Of a stretch of DNA of 64,000 nt, positions 21,513-32,774 are shown piece after piece. Origin of the DNA: Lumbricus rubellus (taxonomy: Eukaryota; Annelida; Clitellata; Crassiclitellata; Lumbricidae); the NCBI GenBank assembly GCA_945859605.1, contig OX243815.1:37174665-37238664 (forward strand). The letters are read 5' to 3'. Each line of letters starts with the position of its first letter. The stretch's first letter is position 1. The translations under genes were made by a program, and so were the position numbers. Under the pieces are notes generated by a model, which was given only the letters and a program-made list of their open reading frames with translations, ran no database searches and had not been told where the DNA came from.

Positions 21513-24500
21513 TGATGGATCCCACGACTGAACTGGGTTTAGTGACGACGAAAGTTCTGGGTTTGACAAAGATCTTACTGACAGATTTTAAAACGGGAAT
21601 CGCCGTATAATGTCTGTAGCACAGGTCTGTATACAGCCTACAAGCTGATGGGTGAGGTTATTACATTATAGTCAAACAGGTCCGAAATAGGCTATAGCTA
21701 AGCAGACATGTGTATAGCGCTGGTATTGGCTAGTAGGCCTAAGCTTATATAGGCTATACCTAGCGAAAATAAGTTTAAAAAAGGATTAACTCTAATACTT
21801 TTTAATAGCGTTGTTGTTTAAATCAGAAATATTGCAAATGAACATTATAACTGTTGAACATTAATCGCTGACAGTAGGCCTACGTTGAAAGTCTATAGTT
21901 TTGCCTACTAGGCCTACTGTATATCAGTTTATTCTTTATTCATTGTGATTATTAATTAAATCATCGACAAGGAAAACAAGAACTTATTGCATAGAATAAT
22001 GTAGAGATGCAGAAAAATGATTTTATTGGATATAATAAAACGTCAGGAAGAACAGGCTGTCGTTTTTGGAACTAGCCTATATGGCCTACTAGTAACTGAG
22101 TAGCCTAGCCTAAGTTGCAATTTGTGAACTACATGTATAGGCCTATCAAAGTTTCTGAAAATGGCAGCTCGTGAGAAGAAGAACCCAGATACCCAGCAAG
22201 GTCTGTCAACATGCGACATAAGCCGTGGCGGACGACATAATATTACTGTATGTTCTCTGGTAAATACGGATCAAAGGAAACACGCATTTATGAAGCGCCA
22301 GCAAAATATGGTCTACGCCGAAGCTCTGGTGTCTATAGGCCTATGAAGAGCATCAGGCCCGCCGAGAAGGGGGACAGAGGGGGCAAATTCTTTGGGGTCC
22401 GGCGTCTTTAGGGGCCCGGACTCCGGGCTACACTGATTAATTATCATAGTTTTCATGAGTTGATCGCGGGCGGTGGGCCCAGCCTGTAATCACTTACGTG
22501 CCTTAAACAAAGTTTATGATTTATGTCGTTTAAGCGTGGTCTAATAGCCAATTACTGTCAACTGTCTAAATTTCAAGCAACTGACCATTATCTTACTTAT
22601 TAGTTTTTGCCAAAGAACACGTCCATTTGTGTCACAGAACGCTCTTAAATTAATTAATTCCAAAAGATGACATAAGAAATAAAACTTTAGAAAATGCTGA
22701 AATTATAGAAACTGTAGAAAGGCTTGATTTGATGTTGGTAGACCCTACTCTGCAATCAGAGGGACTCCAGCCTAGGCTACTACACAAAAGATTTAGACCG
22801 TAATAAGAAACGGTCATCCAATGCATCTGGACAATTTTTAGTCAATTAACAAAGAGATTTTCCGAAGTGCATTTTAAGGTCTGCATACTTTATAAACTTG
22901 TTGGCAGAGTGAACCAGATGGAGGTAAGAAGTTTCGATGTCATACGTGGCTCAGGCTTAGGCTACATGTAATATCTGTAGTCCTAATCAGCGCTATGCTG
23001 TGCAACGAATGCCGAAAAGTATCAGCTTTGAACTTTATGTATCTCGGACCTTCCTTCACTGCCTCAGTCTCTAAGTTTACTGTCTTGCACTTAAATCTGG
23101 CAAATAATTTATTTTATAAAAATGGTTACAGTGATAAAAGTGATAGTGATAGTCATCATCATCATCATCGCTATCCGTGGGTTAACAACCCGCAGGTGTC
23201 CGACGCCACTCTCTGCCCGAATCTGTCTCGCATCATGCTTCCCAGCTTCAACCGGTCCGGTCAGCAGGTCCGCTCCATACCATTAACATCTTGGAGCCGC
23301 TAGACCACCTTGTCCGATTGAAGAGAATATTGGGAGAAAGGTACGAAGGACGACCTGGGTCAATGCCCGTATGTGGCCCACGTATGCTCTCTCCTTCGAC
23401 TCTCTCCACCGGTCTGTCCTGGCCTCCTGGCCTGTGCATGTATGCTCCACATCATGACATCTTGAAGCATCGTTATGTCACTTGTGTCGTGGTTTTTGCG
23501 GATTTCTATGGTCTTGGTCTTTTTCTGCCAGTGTATCTCCACGGTGACAGAGACTCCACCCATCTGGCAAACCTTCCTCCTTTGTACGGGCTTAGGACCG
23601 GCACAGAGACGTTGTTGGTTCCCTGTGGCGGAGGATGGATGCAGTTAATTAACGTCATGCCCAGGATAGTGATAGTACCAGATCATATTTAGGGTACTTT
23701 GAAGAGTTATCAAGCAGGCTAGCTACTATTTGAATAGGGCTACTGCATGTAGGCTATTTTCGTATGTTAACATTAATTGAATTTAGGCTAACATTGCTGT
23801 AGTGGGCATATTAGGTGTTTTTCATAGTATAATACACGGATTAAAAATAGTCGGAGGAAAATCCAGCGAAATATAATGCCACATTAGAAAACTAGTGTAT
23901 TTATTGGCGGCAATAATTGGCCCCCAGCATCTTGACTTGCTTATTGCTGTGTCAATAATTGAGCCTAGTTGTAAAAGTTGGCCACCCGCGCTAAGCAATC
24001 GTCCAACTGGTAAACGGCATTTAATTTTGTCGTAAGAAATAATTATATTCTGGCTCCGGTCTTATCTATATGACCGCACCCGAATGGTTATCTGTAGGGC
24101 CTAAAGACACTGCAACTATTGGGTTAAGGTCTAATGTGGTGTTCTTCAGGTCTCGGTATTAGGTTCTCTCCTAGCTCTACTTCCTGTATACTGTATAGCC
24201 TAGTGTATACGGCTGACATTCCAGACATATATTTCAAACACTTCTCAACTAGTCACTTTTATGCTGATGATGTCACAGGCGTTCGTGCATGGTCTTACTA
24301 ATTCAAAGTGGCCCTACTCGAATAGGCCTATATCTTATTTTGTCTCTTGAGGCAAACTCTCGAAACAACGTAGGCCTACCTTTGCTCTTGGATCATAAAA
24401 TAGCCTAATATAAGATTTGCGTCGTGAATTAAATTTGTGATTTCTCAAAGTTTAAGTCAACAACTACAGTCGGCAAGTAATACAGCAGAGGTTACAGATA

Positions 24501-24600
24501 CACGATGCGAATCTCTTCTGTCCAACATAGGTAGCCTATACACATAGTAGGCCTACATAATAACGGAGAAACTGTCTGCTTGTTAAACAACAAATCCAGC
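21513..24600. other. Intergenic region between LRAT copies 1 and 2
   Basis: No host gene is supported. A GC-rich segment at 22353-22490 has loosely inverted ends (CAGGCCCGCC / GGGCCCAGCCTG) and may be a small MITE. At 23140-23690 a GC-richer block begins with a (CAT)n run and continues as an open frame (23291-23692) with no recognisable domain; a (GAT)n tail on the minus strand suggests it is the 3' part of a LINE in antisense. AGGCCTA-type palindromes are frequent (for example 21737, 21882, 21911, 24333, 24371, 24549). Confidence 0.4.
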
Positions 24601-24620
24601 AATGGCACAGCATAAAAATT

Positions 24621-26657
24621 ATGGGATTAGAAACTGCGTTGGGTTCTAGTGATTTGTCTGGCGAATTCGAACGAAACGTTTCCGAGAACAGTCAGAGGAT
24701 CAGCAATTCCCAAATTAACCCCGTTTTTGAGGAGTCAGGTGATGACATAATTATTGATAGGAAATCCTACAGAAGGAACGAAACAGGCACAGAGTGATCA
24801 TGAAGTACGTTCAACACCACAATGTTGTAAAACAGAAAAAGGTCACTTTGATCAGAATCTTTTGACGAGAAATCCCACTATAGGGGCAACACAAAAATGC
24901 GCAAAGGAAATTAAAATGACAGAAATTCAGGGGAGTAGCAATTCGGGACTCAGTCCAGCTGATGAAGATTCGGATGATAACCTATCGACAGGAAGTCCTA
25001 CAGAAAGCACGAAAGAGGTACAGAGTGGTCAAGAAGTACTTTCAACACCGCAATGTAGTGAAGCAGAAGGAAGTCACTTGGGTCTTTCGACGAGAAATCC
25101 TAACGCAGGGACAATGCAAAAAACCGAGCACGAAATTGAAAAGATAGAAATTCTCGCCTTCTTACAAAGTAAAAACAACAATAAAAGTATATGTGGCCAC
25201 TGCGGGACCAACAAGTCAGAAGACTTCGTTCCAAAAACCAACATTTTTAAGAAAATAAGGAGTGTGAAATGCAATAAATGTGACGAAACAACGAAGGTTG
25301 ATCCGTGGTGGATGTTCGATGATGAAGAAGTCAAAAAGGAAATCTTCCGTTTTCTACGATATCATAACCCAACTAAAACACTTTGCCGCAACAAGGATTG
25401 TGAAGAAAATGACGATGCAAACATAGTGCCTGCACAACAACATCGATTTGGAATTGTCAGCTCGGTAGGATGTATTAAATGTCGACAGGATATGTCGCTT
25501 GAAATGAACACGGCGAATAACCATACCCTCACCGTCATAGAAAACGCCGAGGAGCTCACCCCTGGCGATGAAATAATGTTTCGTCGATGGTACGGCCTTT
25601 CGCACCACGTCATCTATGTAAACAAACAATCAGAAGTTAAGATAAAAGTTATCTCACATACATTTGACGAAGAAGACACGAGAGTAGCGCAAAGCATAGA
25701 ATCGCTTGGAGATACAGACGTGTACAGAGTGGAATACGAGAATTGCTACCCTCCTAAATGGACAGAGGGAATTGCCAAAAGAGCTCAGCAGTTCGCAAAG
25801 ATCTGCAAGGATCAAGCTTCAAAAGAAGGTTTTAAATCGCCTGAACTGCTTGATTCAAGTTACGATCCGTTGATGAATAATTGTGAACATTTCGCTCGAC
25901 GCTGTAAAACGGGTCATTCTGAGTCAAGACAGGTCAAGGCTTACTTATACAACTACGGCGCAAACATTGCAACGTTCGCTTTGAGAGTGTCAATTTTTGG
26001 ATTATGGTGGATCTCCCTAGGTGTAGTAGCAGATTATAGGGAAACATACAATGCTAGCCACTTGACCACGTTAATTCCACTTAACCAAATAAAGAAAACA
26101 GTGGCCTTGCTGGAAGTGTCTGTTACAACGTCTTTGAGCATCCTTTTACTTATTTTAAAAGTGGTTTTATCTTCCATTAAAGAATGCAGAAAAATTAGAC
26201 GGAGGTCACATCCTTCACCAGATGCAAACAAGATGTCAATGGGAGGATGTGGCAAAGCTTGTTCCAAATGCTGTTGCAAATGTTGTCCAGAACCATGTTA
26301 TGGTTTCCGCTATTTTTGCAGAATGTTATTCTGTCGAGTACCTATTCTCCTGTGCAAGAAAATTGGCCATAGCCTATATTGTAGCGGATGTGCATGCGAG
26401 TGTAAACAATGCTGCGATGAACCTATTGTGAAACTATGCTGCAGGCAATACATCGTTATTGTTCTCCGTGTTGCTATAACCGAGGTTATTGTGATTGGAA
26501 TTCCTATTGTATTCTATTCCACTTTTGGACTGTTCAGCAGCTTAGAATTCGCTTCTGTGAAAAGGGCGCTAATTGGATTTCTATTAACTTTGCCGTTAGT
26601 TTTCGTTTTATCGGTGGCACATTCATGCATAGCCAACATCTTAAGCGGAGTCATTGG
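24621..26657 (+). pseudogene. LRAT-domain membrane protein copy 2, 5' and main part (frameshifted start, split end)
   Basis: The main frame is open from about 24754 to the insertion point at 26657, with no in-frame ATG at its beginning. Homology to copy 3 continues upstream in another frame (from an ATG at 24621, through ENSQRISNSQ and EESGDD), so a +1 frameshift lies at about 24745-24755. Two copies of an acidic module of roughly 85 residues (SGDD...NPTEGTKQ...STPQC...TRNP) precede the ribbon-like segments. The LRAT core is complete (PGDEIMFRRW, SHHVIY, HTFDEED, NNCEHFARRC) but lacks the GCCSxCRKC insert of copies 1 and 3. Four hydrophobic segments follow. Translation then runs into a transposon after VIG, giving SGGARGARGAKPP and a stop. 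Alternative: translation could start at an internal ATG (24916) and yield a shorter protein with an altered tail. Confidence 0.8.
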
Positions 26658-26864
26658 CAGTGGCGGCGCCAGGGGGGCTAGGGGGGCTAAGCCCCCCTAA
26701 ACGTGGCTCAGCCCCCCCAAACGAAAAAGCCGAAAATGTCTATAACGCTTTCTTCGCAATGGAAACTAGACAACGACCAACGGCACCGAAATCAACTATG
26801 TTATTGTGGCGAAATTCAAAATTGTCCTGGGGATCCAGCCCTTCCCCTCCAGCCCGGGTTCAGA

Positions 26865-27510
26865 ACAATCCGGACCTCAGCCCTTCCTCCCGCTAGTTCG
26901 AACTTTCAGCCCCTCCATCCTCCAGACTGCTCCGGACCACAGCCCTCTTCCTCCCGCTAGTTCGAACTTTCTGCCCCTCCATCCTCCAGACTGCTCCGGA
27001 CCTCAGCCCCTTCCTCCCGCTAGTTCGAACTTTCAGCCCCCTCCATACTCCAGACCGCTGCGGACCTCAGCCCCCTTCCTCCCGCTATAGTTCGGACTTT
27101 CAGCCCCTTCACTCCTCCAGACCGGTCCGGACCTCAGCCCACTTCATTTCGCCAGTTCGGACTTTCAGCCCCTTCCATTCTCCAGACCGGTCCGGACCTC
27201 AGCCCACTTCATTTCGCCAGTTCGGACTTTCAGCCCCTTCCATCCTGCAGACCGGTCCGGACCTCAGCCTCTTCATCTCGCCAGTTTGGACTTTCAGCCC
27301 CTTCCATCCTGCAGACCGGTCCGGACCTCAGCCCCTCCATCTTGCCAGTTCGGACTTTCAGCCCCTTTCACCCTGCAGACCGGTCCGAACCTCAGCCTCC
27401 TTTCTCCCGCCAGTTCGAAATTCCAGCCTTTACTCCTACAGACCGGTCCGGACCTCAGCCTCCTTCAGCCCGCCAGTTCGGAATTCCAGCCCCCAGCTAG
27501 TCCTATACAA
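26865..27510. repeat. About 60 bp tandem array
   Basis: Roughly ten or eleven units built from TCCGGACCTCAGCCCCTTC, CCGCTAGTTCGAACTTTCAG and CCCCTCCATCCTCCAGACC. Units at the left use TAGTTCGAACTTT and those on the right use CAGTTCGGACTTT, showing block-wise homogenisation. Open frames across it are by-products. Confidence 0.9.
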
Positions 27511-27598
27511 TCACATACGAAATGGGGTTTCAATTAGCAGCAGCACTCATGGGGAGACTTGGGGGAAATGCCATGGTAACGTTCCACAAGTTTGTAGT

Positions 27599-28370
27599 CA
27601 AGCCCGGCCCTAGGGTGTGCGGGGCCCAATGCAGCAAGCGATTCTCTTAAAAGAGTTCTCAATCATAGCATTTTCGAAGTTGATTTCCTGCCAATTAGGC
27701 ACTGTAAGCTTATACCATAATTATGCTTTAATATTCTAGAAAACTCGAATTCTACCGGTAGGCATAGCCCAGGGCTGAAAGTGGTTTGGGAAAGTTGCCG
27801 GGTCTGACTGTGGCGGACGAACCGAAGCCTTTGAGCCGAAAATTTTATGACGATCTTTTTTGGTCATTCGCCCAAAATTGTACAAATTTCACCCATTTTT
27901 GGTACCTGACGACATTTTTTTAGTCATTTGCTCATAAAATTTCAAAATCACACCATTTTTACCTATTTATTGTAACCTATCTGACGACCTGTTTTTTTAA
28001 TTGTTTCCCCAAAATTGTTAAACTTGCTTCCCGACTGATACCCGGCACCTGCAGGTCACGAAAATAAATGCCGGGTCGCAGACCCTGACAGACCCGTCTC
28101 ACTTTCAGTCCAGACCTAGCCTGCATGTAGGCCTACACTAGTAGTTGTGACTCGCTTTATTTGCAGACTCGCTCTTTTGGAATCTTTTCCAACACACACA
28201 ATCACTTTCATTTGGCAAAATGACCTCAGTAGGCTATTAATTAATGCTGCCAAGCGATTAAAGCTGCCAATATCATCACAGTAAAAATGAAGGTGAGTAG
28301 CGCGAGGACCTGAAAGTGCAGGGCCCACGGCGGCTGCAGACTCGCTCGCCTTGCCCTAATGCCGGGCCTG
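27599..28370. mobile_element. hAT-like MITE nested in the larger hAT-like element
   Basis: Ends CAAGCCCGGCCCTAGGG and CCCTAATGCCGGGCCTG are inverted repeats. Flanking octamers TTTGTAGT (27591-27598) and TTTGTGGT (28371-28378) differ at one base. It carries another MITE at 27770-28112. Confidence 0.8.
27770..28112. mobile_element. MITE nested inside a MITE
   Basis: CAGGGCTGAAAGTGG on the left and CTCACTTTCAGTCC on the right are inverted; inverted GCCGGGTCTGAC-like blocks follow each end. Flanks GCATAGCC and ACCTAGCC resemble a decayed 8 bp duplication. Confidence 0.65.
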
Positions 28371-29049
28371 TTTGTGGTTGGGGGACGGAGCCTCGGAGAT
28401 GCTTAAGTGTAGGCCAACCCAAATATTTCATAAATATTTCAGAGATATCATTATAAATTGCTACATGTACAGTGTTATCCATTGTTTATCAATGATGAGC
28501 AATATTGTTAAGACGACATCTGAAAATGCTACCCTTGCAGTGAGGAAATTCAAAAATTTAAGCGTGGTGGAGACATATTTTTTTTATTGAACTCTAAATT
28601 AGTCTCTAAACCAGGTCTTTCAGCAATGAAATTATGAGAAATTTATTGAGATAACAGCTTAAAATGTTACCTTTACAGTGTGGAGATTTAAAAATTTAAA
28701 CAACAGGAGGGGCACTTCTGAAGTCACAAACCACGACTATCAGCGCTAAGACTATGAGGTATTTAGATAAAATGGGGAGGGGGTATTTATTGAACTCCTA
28801 AACCATGTCTTTCAGCAATGAAAATTATGAGAGATTCTGCTGCGATGACAGTTCAAAATAATACCATAACAGTACTGTTAGGAAATTTGACAGATTTAAG
28901 CAATTGAAGGAGACACTTTTGAAGTCGTTTCAGCACTGAACTGATGAGTATTTTCGCTATAATGACAGTCAAAAATGCTACCATTGCAGCGTGGAAATAA
29001 CAAAAAACATTTCGATAATGGGGAGGAGCATATCTCCTCCCTCAAAACT

Positions 29050-29378
29050 CATCTCTCTGCTAGTGGCTCAACACTAGCAGAGGTATGAGTCTGCTGTCCT
29101 GGCTCGCAAAGCCCTTCGCTCTGCCTCTAGCGGTAAGCTTTTGGTCCCACGTGTTGAATCATCAACTTGTCAGCGTCGTGCTTTCTCAGTTGTAGGTCCT
29201 TCTGTCTGGAATAGTCTCCCGCCGATGCAGATGCGCTTGCTACCTAGGCTAGGGTTGACTTGTCAGTGCTCTACAAGCTCCTTAAAACTTTTTGTTTCAC
29301 CGTGGTTGGACTGGGAGCTCTTCTGAGTGGATTTCTTGAAGGGGCGCTATATAAATTCATGAAATGAATGAATGAATG
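29050..29378 (+). mobile_element. L2/CR1-like LINE, 3' end
   Basis: Encodes the C-terminal end typical of this LINE group (VPRVESSTCQRRAFSVVGPS then VWNSLPP, and a final WLDWELF) followed by GGGGCGCTATATAAATTCAT and a (TGAA)n tail. It is 5' truncated and nested in the hAT-like element. Confidence 0.8.
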
Positions 29379-29952
29379 ACTAAGCAATGGTTGCAAATTA
29401 CACAAAAGTATAGGTTAAGCATTCACAGAATAAGTTTTTTAAATGAGAAAAAACCCACTACACATGACATGCCCCCTAGGGTTTTCCTATGTATACAGTA
29501 GGCCTACCCACACGACAGTATACTTATAAACTTGTTAGGCTATAGGCTTAAACTTTTAACTTTTGTGATTATAGTAGCCTAAAGATTAAGTCCATTTTTA
29601 ATTTCTATGCCATTTTCTTTTACAAAAGTATTTTGACATTCTTATACTGGTAGTCTGGGACTGCAAAACGACTTCTTATAGAAGTTTTCATGATTTTATC
29701 GTTCATATAATAGCTGGCAGAAAGAGCATAAAAATGGTTCCAGTTTAGGTCAACAGAGCCAAAAATGCGTTGGCGGCTGGGGCTCCGCCCCAGACCCCGC
29801 TGGGGGAGCTTACGACGCTCCCCCAGACCCCTAGTCGGTATGGGCTTCGTGCCTTCGGCACTCGCAACTTGGCGCCTTCGGCGCTTCGTAAAAAATTTAA
29901 GTTGGGCTTAGGGCTTCAGCCCCCCAAACCTGAAATCCTGGCGCCGCCACTG

Positions 29953-30027
29953 GTCATTGGCTGGTGTTGCCTTCGCTGCTGCCGGTGTTGCTACTGCTGT
30001 TGCACTTTCGGAAAACGTTGCATTTGA
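29953..30027 (+). pseudogene. LRAT copy 2, displaced C-terminal tail
   Basis: Immediately after the right target duplication (GTCATTGG, 29953-29960) the sequence encodes VIGWCCLRCCRCCYCCC then TFGKRCI and a stop. This is the polycysteine tail that copies 1, 3 and 4 have in the same place. It is in the same frame as the main part ending at 26657, so removal of the insertion would make the ends contiguous. It is separated by 3.3 kb and is lost from a simple read-through product. Confidence 0.9.
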
Positions 30028-30467
30028 CAGACGAACGTGGAAATTTATCTTTTTTAGGCCTAACCAGAGTCACCAGACTGCTCTGAAACGTTGAAAACTG
30101 TATGGGAAAGTTGTGTAAAATGCTGTTTTAACCTTCCAGCTTAAAATTGTGCATGCATGTAGGCTAGGGCGCTAGGCCTTTACACCAGGACCGTCTTATG
30201 GTCATCGTAGGCCCTAGGCACTTTTGCATATTAATCTATTCGTAGGCCCCTAGGGCCTATCCAACTCAACTCTGCATTAATTCAAATTGCAACACATTTA
30301 CATTATTTCTTAAAATTATGCTAAACCATGTTTTGTGAACGTATTTCAGTTTTGGTTTTAAATCTCAGTCTACTTTTTGTAATAATTATTTACTTTCGAT
30401 ATCCGCTAAATGTAGTATTTCCGGTCTTCAAAGTTAACATAATATAGCTTAGCTAATGTTGCTACTG

Positions 30468-30522
30468 CTGGGGCTCCGCCCCAGACCCCGCTGGGGGAGC
30501 TTACGACGCTCCCCCAGACCCC
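30468..30522. repeat. GC-rich module shared by several elements
   Basis: GGGGCTCCGCCCCAGACCCC, GCTGGGGGAGC and TTACGACGCTCCCCCAGACC form nested short inverted repeats. The same module occurs at 29777-29832, diverged at about 21188-21232, and inverted at about 17690-17740. Here it abuts the 5' end of a LINE fragment. Confidence 0.75.
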
Positions 30523-30528
30523 TAGCTG

Positions 30529-31566
30529 ATGAGTGCGTTAAGACGAATAGGAGTGGAATGGCAGGAAAGGAGATTGATAGGTAATCTATATATGGGACAG
30601 AAGGTGAAAATAAGAATTGATGGTGAATACTCGGAACCAGGAAAGATAGGAAGAGGTGTGAGGCAAGGATGCCCACTATCCCCAATATTGTTTAATATCT
30701 ATATAGAAGAAATTGTAAGAGAAACACTGGAAGAAGTGAATGAGGGGATAAAGGTAGGAGGAAGACTGATAAAAGCTCTGAGGTTTGCGGACGATCAGGC
30801 AATGTTGGCAGGCACTCAAGAAGGATTACAAAGAATGATGGATCGACTGAACATGATATCGACAGAATACGACATGAAAATAAACATCAAAAAGACAAAG
30901 ACTATGAGGATAAGCAAAGGAGGAAAGGAAGCAATTCTTAAGATCACAGTAAACGGAGAGGAAATAGAACAGGTAGAGAAATTCTGCTACCTAGGAAGTA
31001 TGGTCACAGATGATGCAAGATGCCATATAGAAATAAAAAGAAGAATAGCCATGGGAAAAGACGCATTCAACAACAGAGGGGAACTCCTCAGAGGAAAACT
31101 AAATATGAGCCTTAAAAAGAGGATGGTCAAGACGCTGGTGTGGAGTGTGGTCCTGTATGGGTCAGAAACATGGACAATGAGAAAGGATGACATAAGAAGA
31201 TTGGAGGCTTTCGAAATGTGGATTTGGCGAAGAATGAAGCGTGTCAGCTGGATGGAACACAAGACAAACGAAGAAATACTGCAGATGGTGGGAGAGGAAC
31301 GATCAATGATGGAGACAATACGGAGGCGACAGAGAAACTGGATTGGACACATCATGAGGAGTGACACCATAGTACGGGATATCATCGAAGGAAGAATGGA
31401 GGGGGAAAAGACAAGAGGAAGACCAAGAACAATGCTACTGGACTGGATGATGACAAAGGACGGTTACAGAGGGCTAAAGATGGATGCACAGAACAGATAT
31501 GCGTGGCGTCATTGGACATATGAACCTGCCTGACGGCAGAGAACCAAAGAAGAGAAGAAGAATGTT
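30529..31566 (+). mobile_element. 5'-truncated LINE with RT domain
   Basis: An open frame of 334 codons (30529-31533) covers the second half of a reverse transcriptase: [20 protein letters not shown], the catalytic [10 protein letters not shown] (30784-30813), then [40 protein letters not shown] and [11 protein letters not shown] near the end. The endonuclease and the first RT motifs are missing. The 3' end is a purine-rich GAAGAGAAGAAGAA tail. The same family occurs twice at 47.6-49.1 kb. The frame has no stops, so this copy is fairly young. Confidence 0.9.
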
Positions 31567-31874
31567 CAGGGGCGGAAACCTGGACGGAGACTTGGGGGGG
31601 GGGGACGGACGAGTGTGGTCGAAGGAAAGACGCGAGAATTTTTGTTTCGTCTGGTTGAAAAGTCAAGAAAATTTTCTATTTTCGCCGCCAAAAAAGTTGA
31701 TGACCTTTTTTTTAGTCATTTCGCCCAAAAAAGTCCCGAAAGTCAAGAAAATTAATAATTGTATGCCATTTTTTCTCTTCACGCTCAATGATTGGGGGAC
31801 CAATGCATGGGCCGTCCCCCAACACTTTTATTGGGGGGACCGTCCCCCCTGTCCCCACTAGGTTTCCGCCAATG
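31567..31874. mobile_element. hAT-like MITE
   Basis: Ends CAGGGGCGGAAACCTGG and CTAGGTTTCCGCCAATG are inverted; the flanking octamers (AGAATGTT / CTAATGGT) are only partly alike. Contains G- and C-runs and no gene. Confidence 0.6.
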
Positions 31875-32479
31875 CTAATGGTACTGTTTCATTGGCTAAC
31901 TCTAGCCTTGAAAAAAGTTAGCAAATTTTCGTTTTCTCTTTGTTTTTTCCGGTCATTGACCAATAACTGCATTTAGGGCCCATATTTTAAATTTTTTTTC
32001 TCAGGATTTCGTAGGCCCCTGAAAAGTTCGTAGGCCCTAGGCAGTGCCTACTGTGCCTACTGGATAAGATGGCCCTGCTTTACACATAGCAATTTTGCAG
32101 TGCACTACAATAATAGGCTATGCATCGCCATTTATCGAACATTTTGCCATTTAAATATCATTATGCTCTTAGACTATTATGATTGATCATTAATTGCACA
32201 ATACACATGGATAATTTTTGCACAGGAATGCTTGTATATAGAATGATTGTAGTTTGTTTAATAGTCCACGACCTCATAAAAGTCAGACTATAACTTAGGC
32301 CTATACAATAATTATATACGTGCAAATACTTTTACACACTTTCAGAATATTTCTAATAAGTGGTTCCGTAAGACTGTATGCCTAATAATGCCACTAAGTC
32401 ACTGATACTCCGTAACTCAGCGATACTGACACCACAAAATTTAACATGTACGAGAAATCAGCGTTTTGGGCGTCATTTT

Positions 32480-32696
32480 CATAGGCGTACGAGGCGGGGG
32501 GTTCAGAGGCGCAAATGCCCCCCCCCCCCCCAATTTCGGGCAAGTCTGTTTTTTCGGGCAAGCAGAGCCGTGAAAATATGAAAAAATAGTATTTTTCACG
32601 ACATTTAAACCCGATGACTAAATAAAAGGTCGTCAACTTTGGGCAGAAGTCAAATTTCTGCCCCCCCCCACTGCTGAAAACTCCCGTACGTCTATG
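32480..32696. mobile_element. hAT-like MITE
   Basis: Ends CATAGGCGTACGAGG and CCCGTACGTCTATG are inverted repeats flanked by a perfect 8 bp target duplication GTCATTTT (32472-32479 and 32697-32704). G/C runs near each end resemble the 14110 family. Confidence 0.87.
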
Positions 32697-32774
32697 GTCA
32701 TTTTACTTATGTATCGTGGCGATATCTATTAGCGCACAAACCTTATGGATCAAAAGATGATATTCATTCATCTT

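Larger units (their letters stand above)
26658..29952. mobile_element. hAT-like element inserted in LRAT copy 2
   Basis: Terminal inverted repeats CAGTGGCGGCGCCAGG and CCTGGCGCCGCCACTG with a perfect 8 bp target duplication GTCATTGG (26650-26657 and 29953-29960). There is no transposase frame. The body holds a satellite-like array (26865-27510), a nested MITE with another MITE inside it, several copies of an AAAATGCTACC/GAAATTCAAAAA repeat, and a LINE 3' end. Near the right end is a GC-rich hairpin-prone module (GGGGCTCCGCCCCAGACCCC and CGACGCTCCCCC). Confidence 0.92.
30186..32077. mobile_element. hAT-like element carrying a LINE and a MITE
   Basis: Ends CAGGACCGTCTTATGG and GATAAGATGGCCCTG are inverted repeats, and an exact 8 bp target duplication CTTTACAC flanks the element (30178-30185 and 32078-32085). 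GTAGGCCCCTAGGG-like subterminal blocks occur at both ends. A LINE fragment (about 30523-31566) and a MITE (31567-31874) are nested inside; there is no transposase. Confidence 0.88.

Noticed and set aside
23291..23692. 133-codon open frame
   Set aside because: No family pattern; GC-rich repeat-like context with a (CAT)n run upstream suggests antisense of a LINE end. Left as intergenic.
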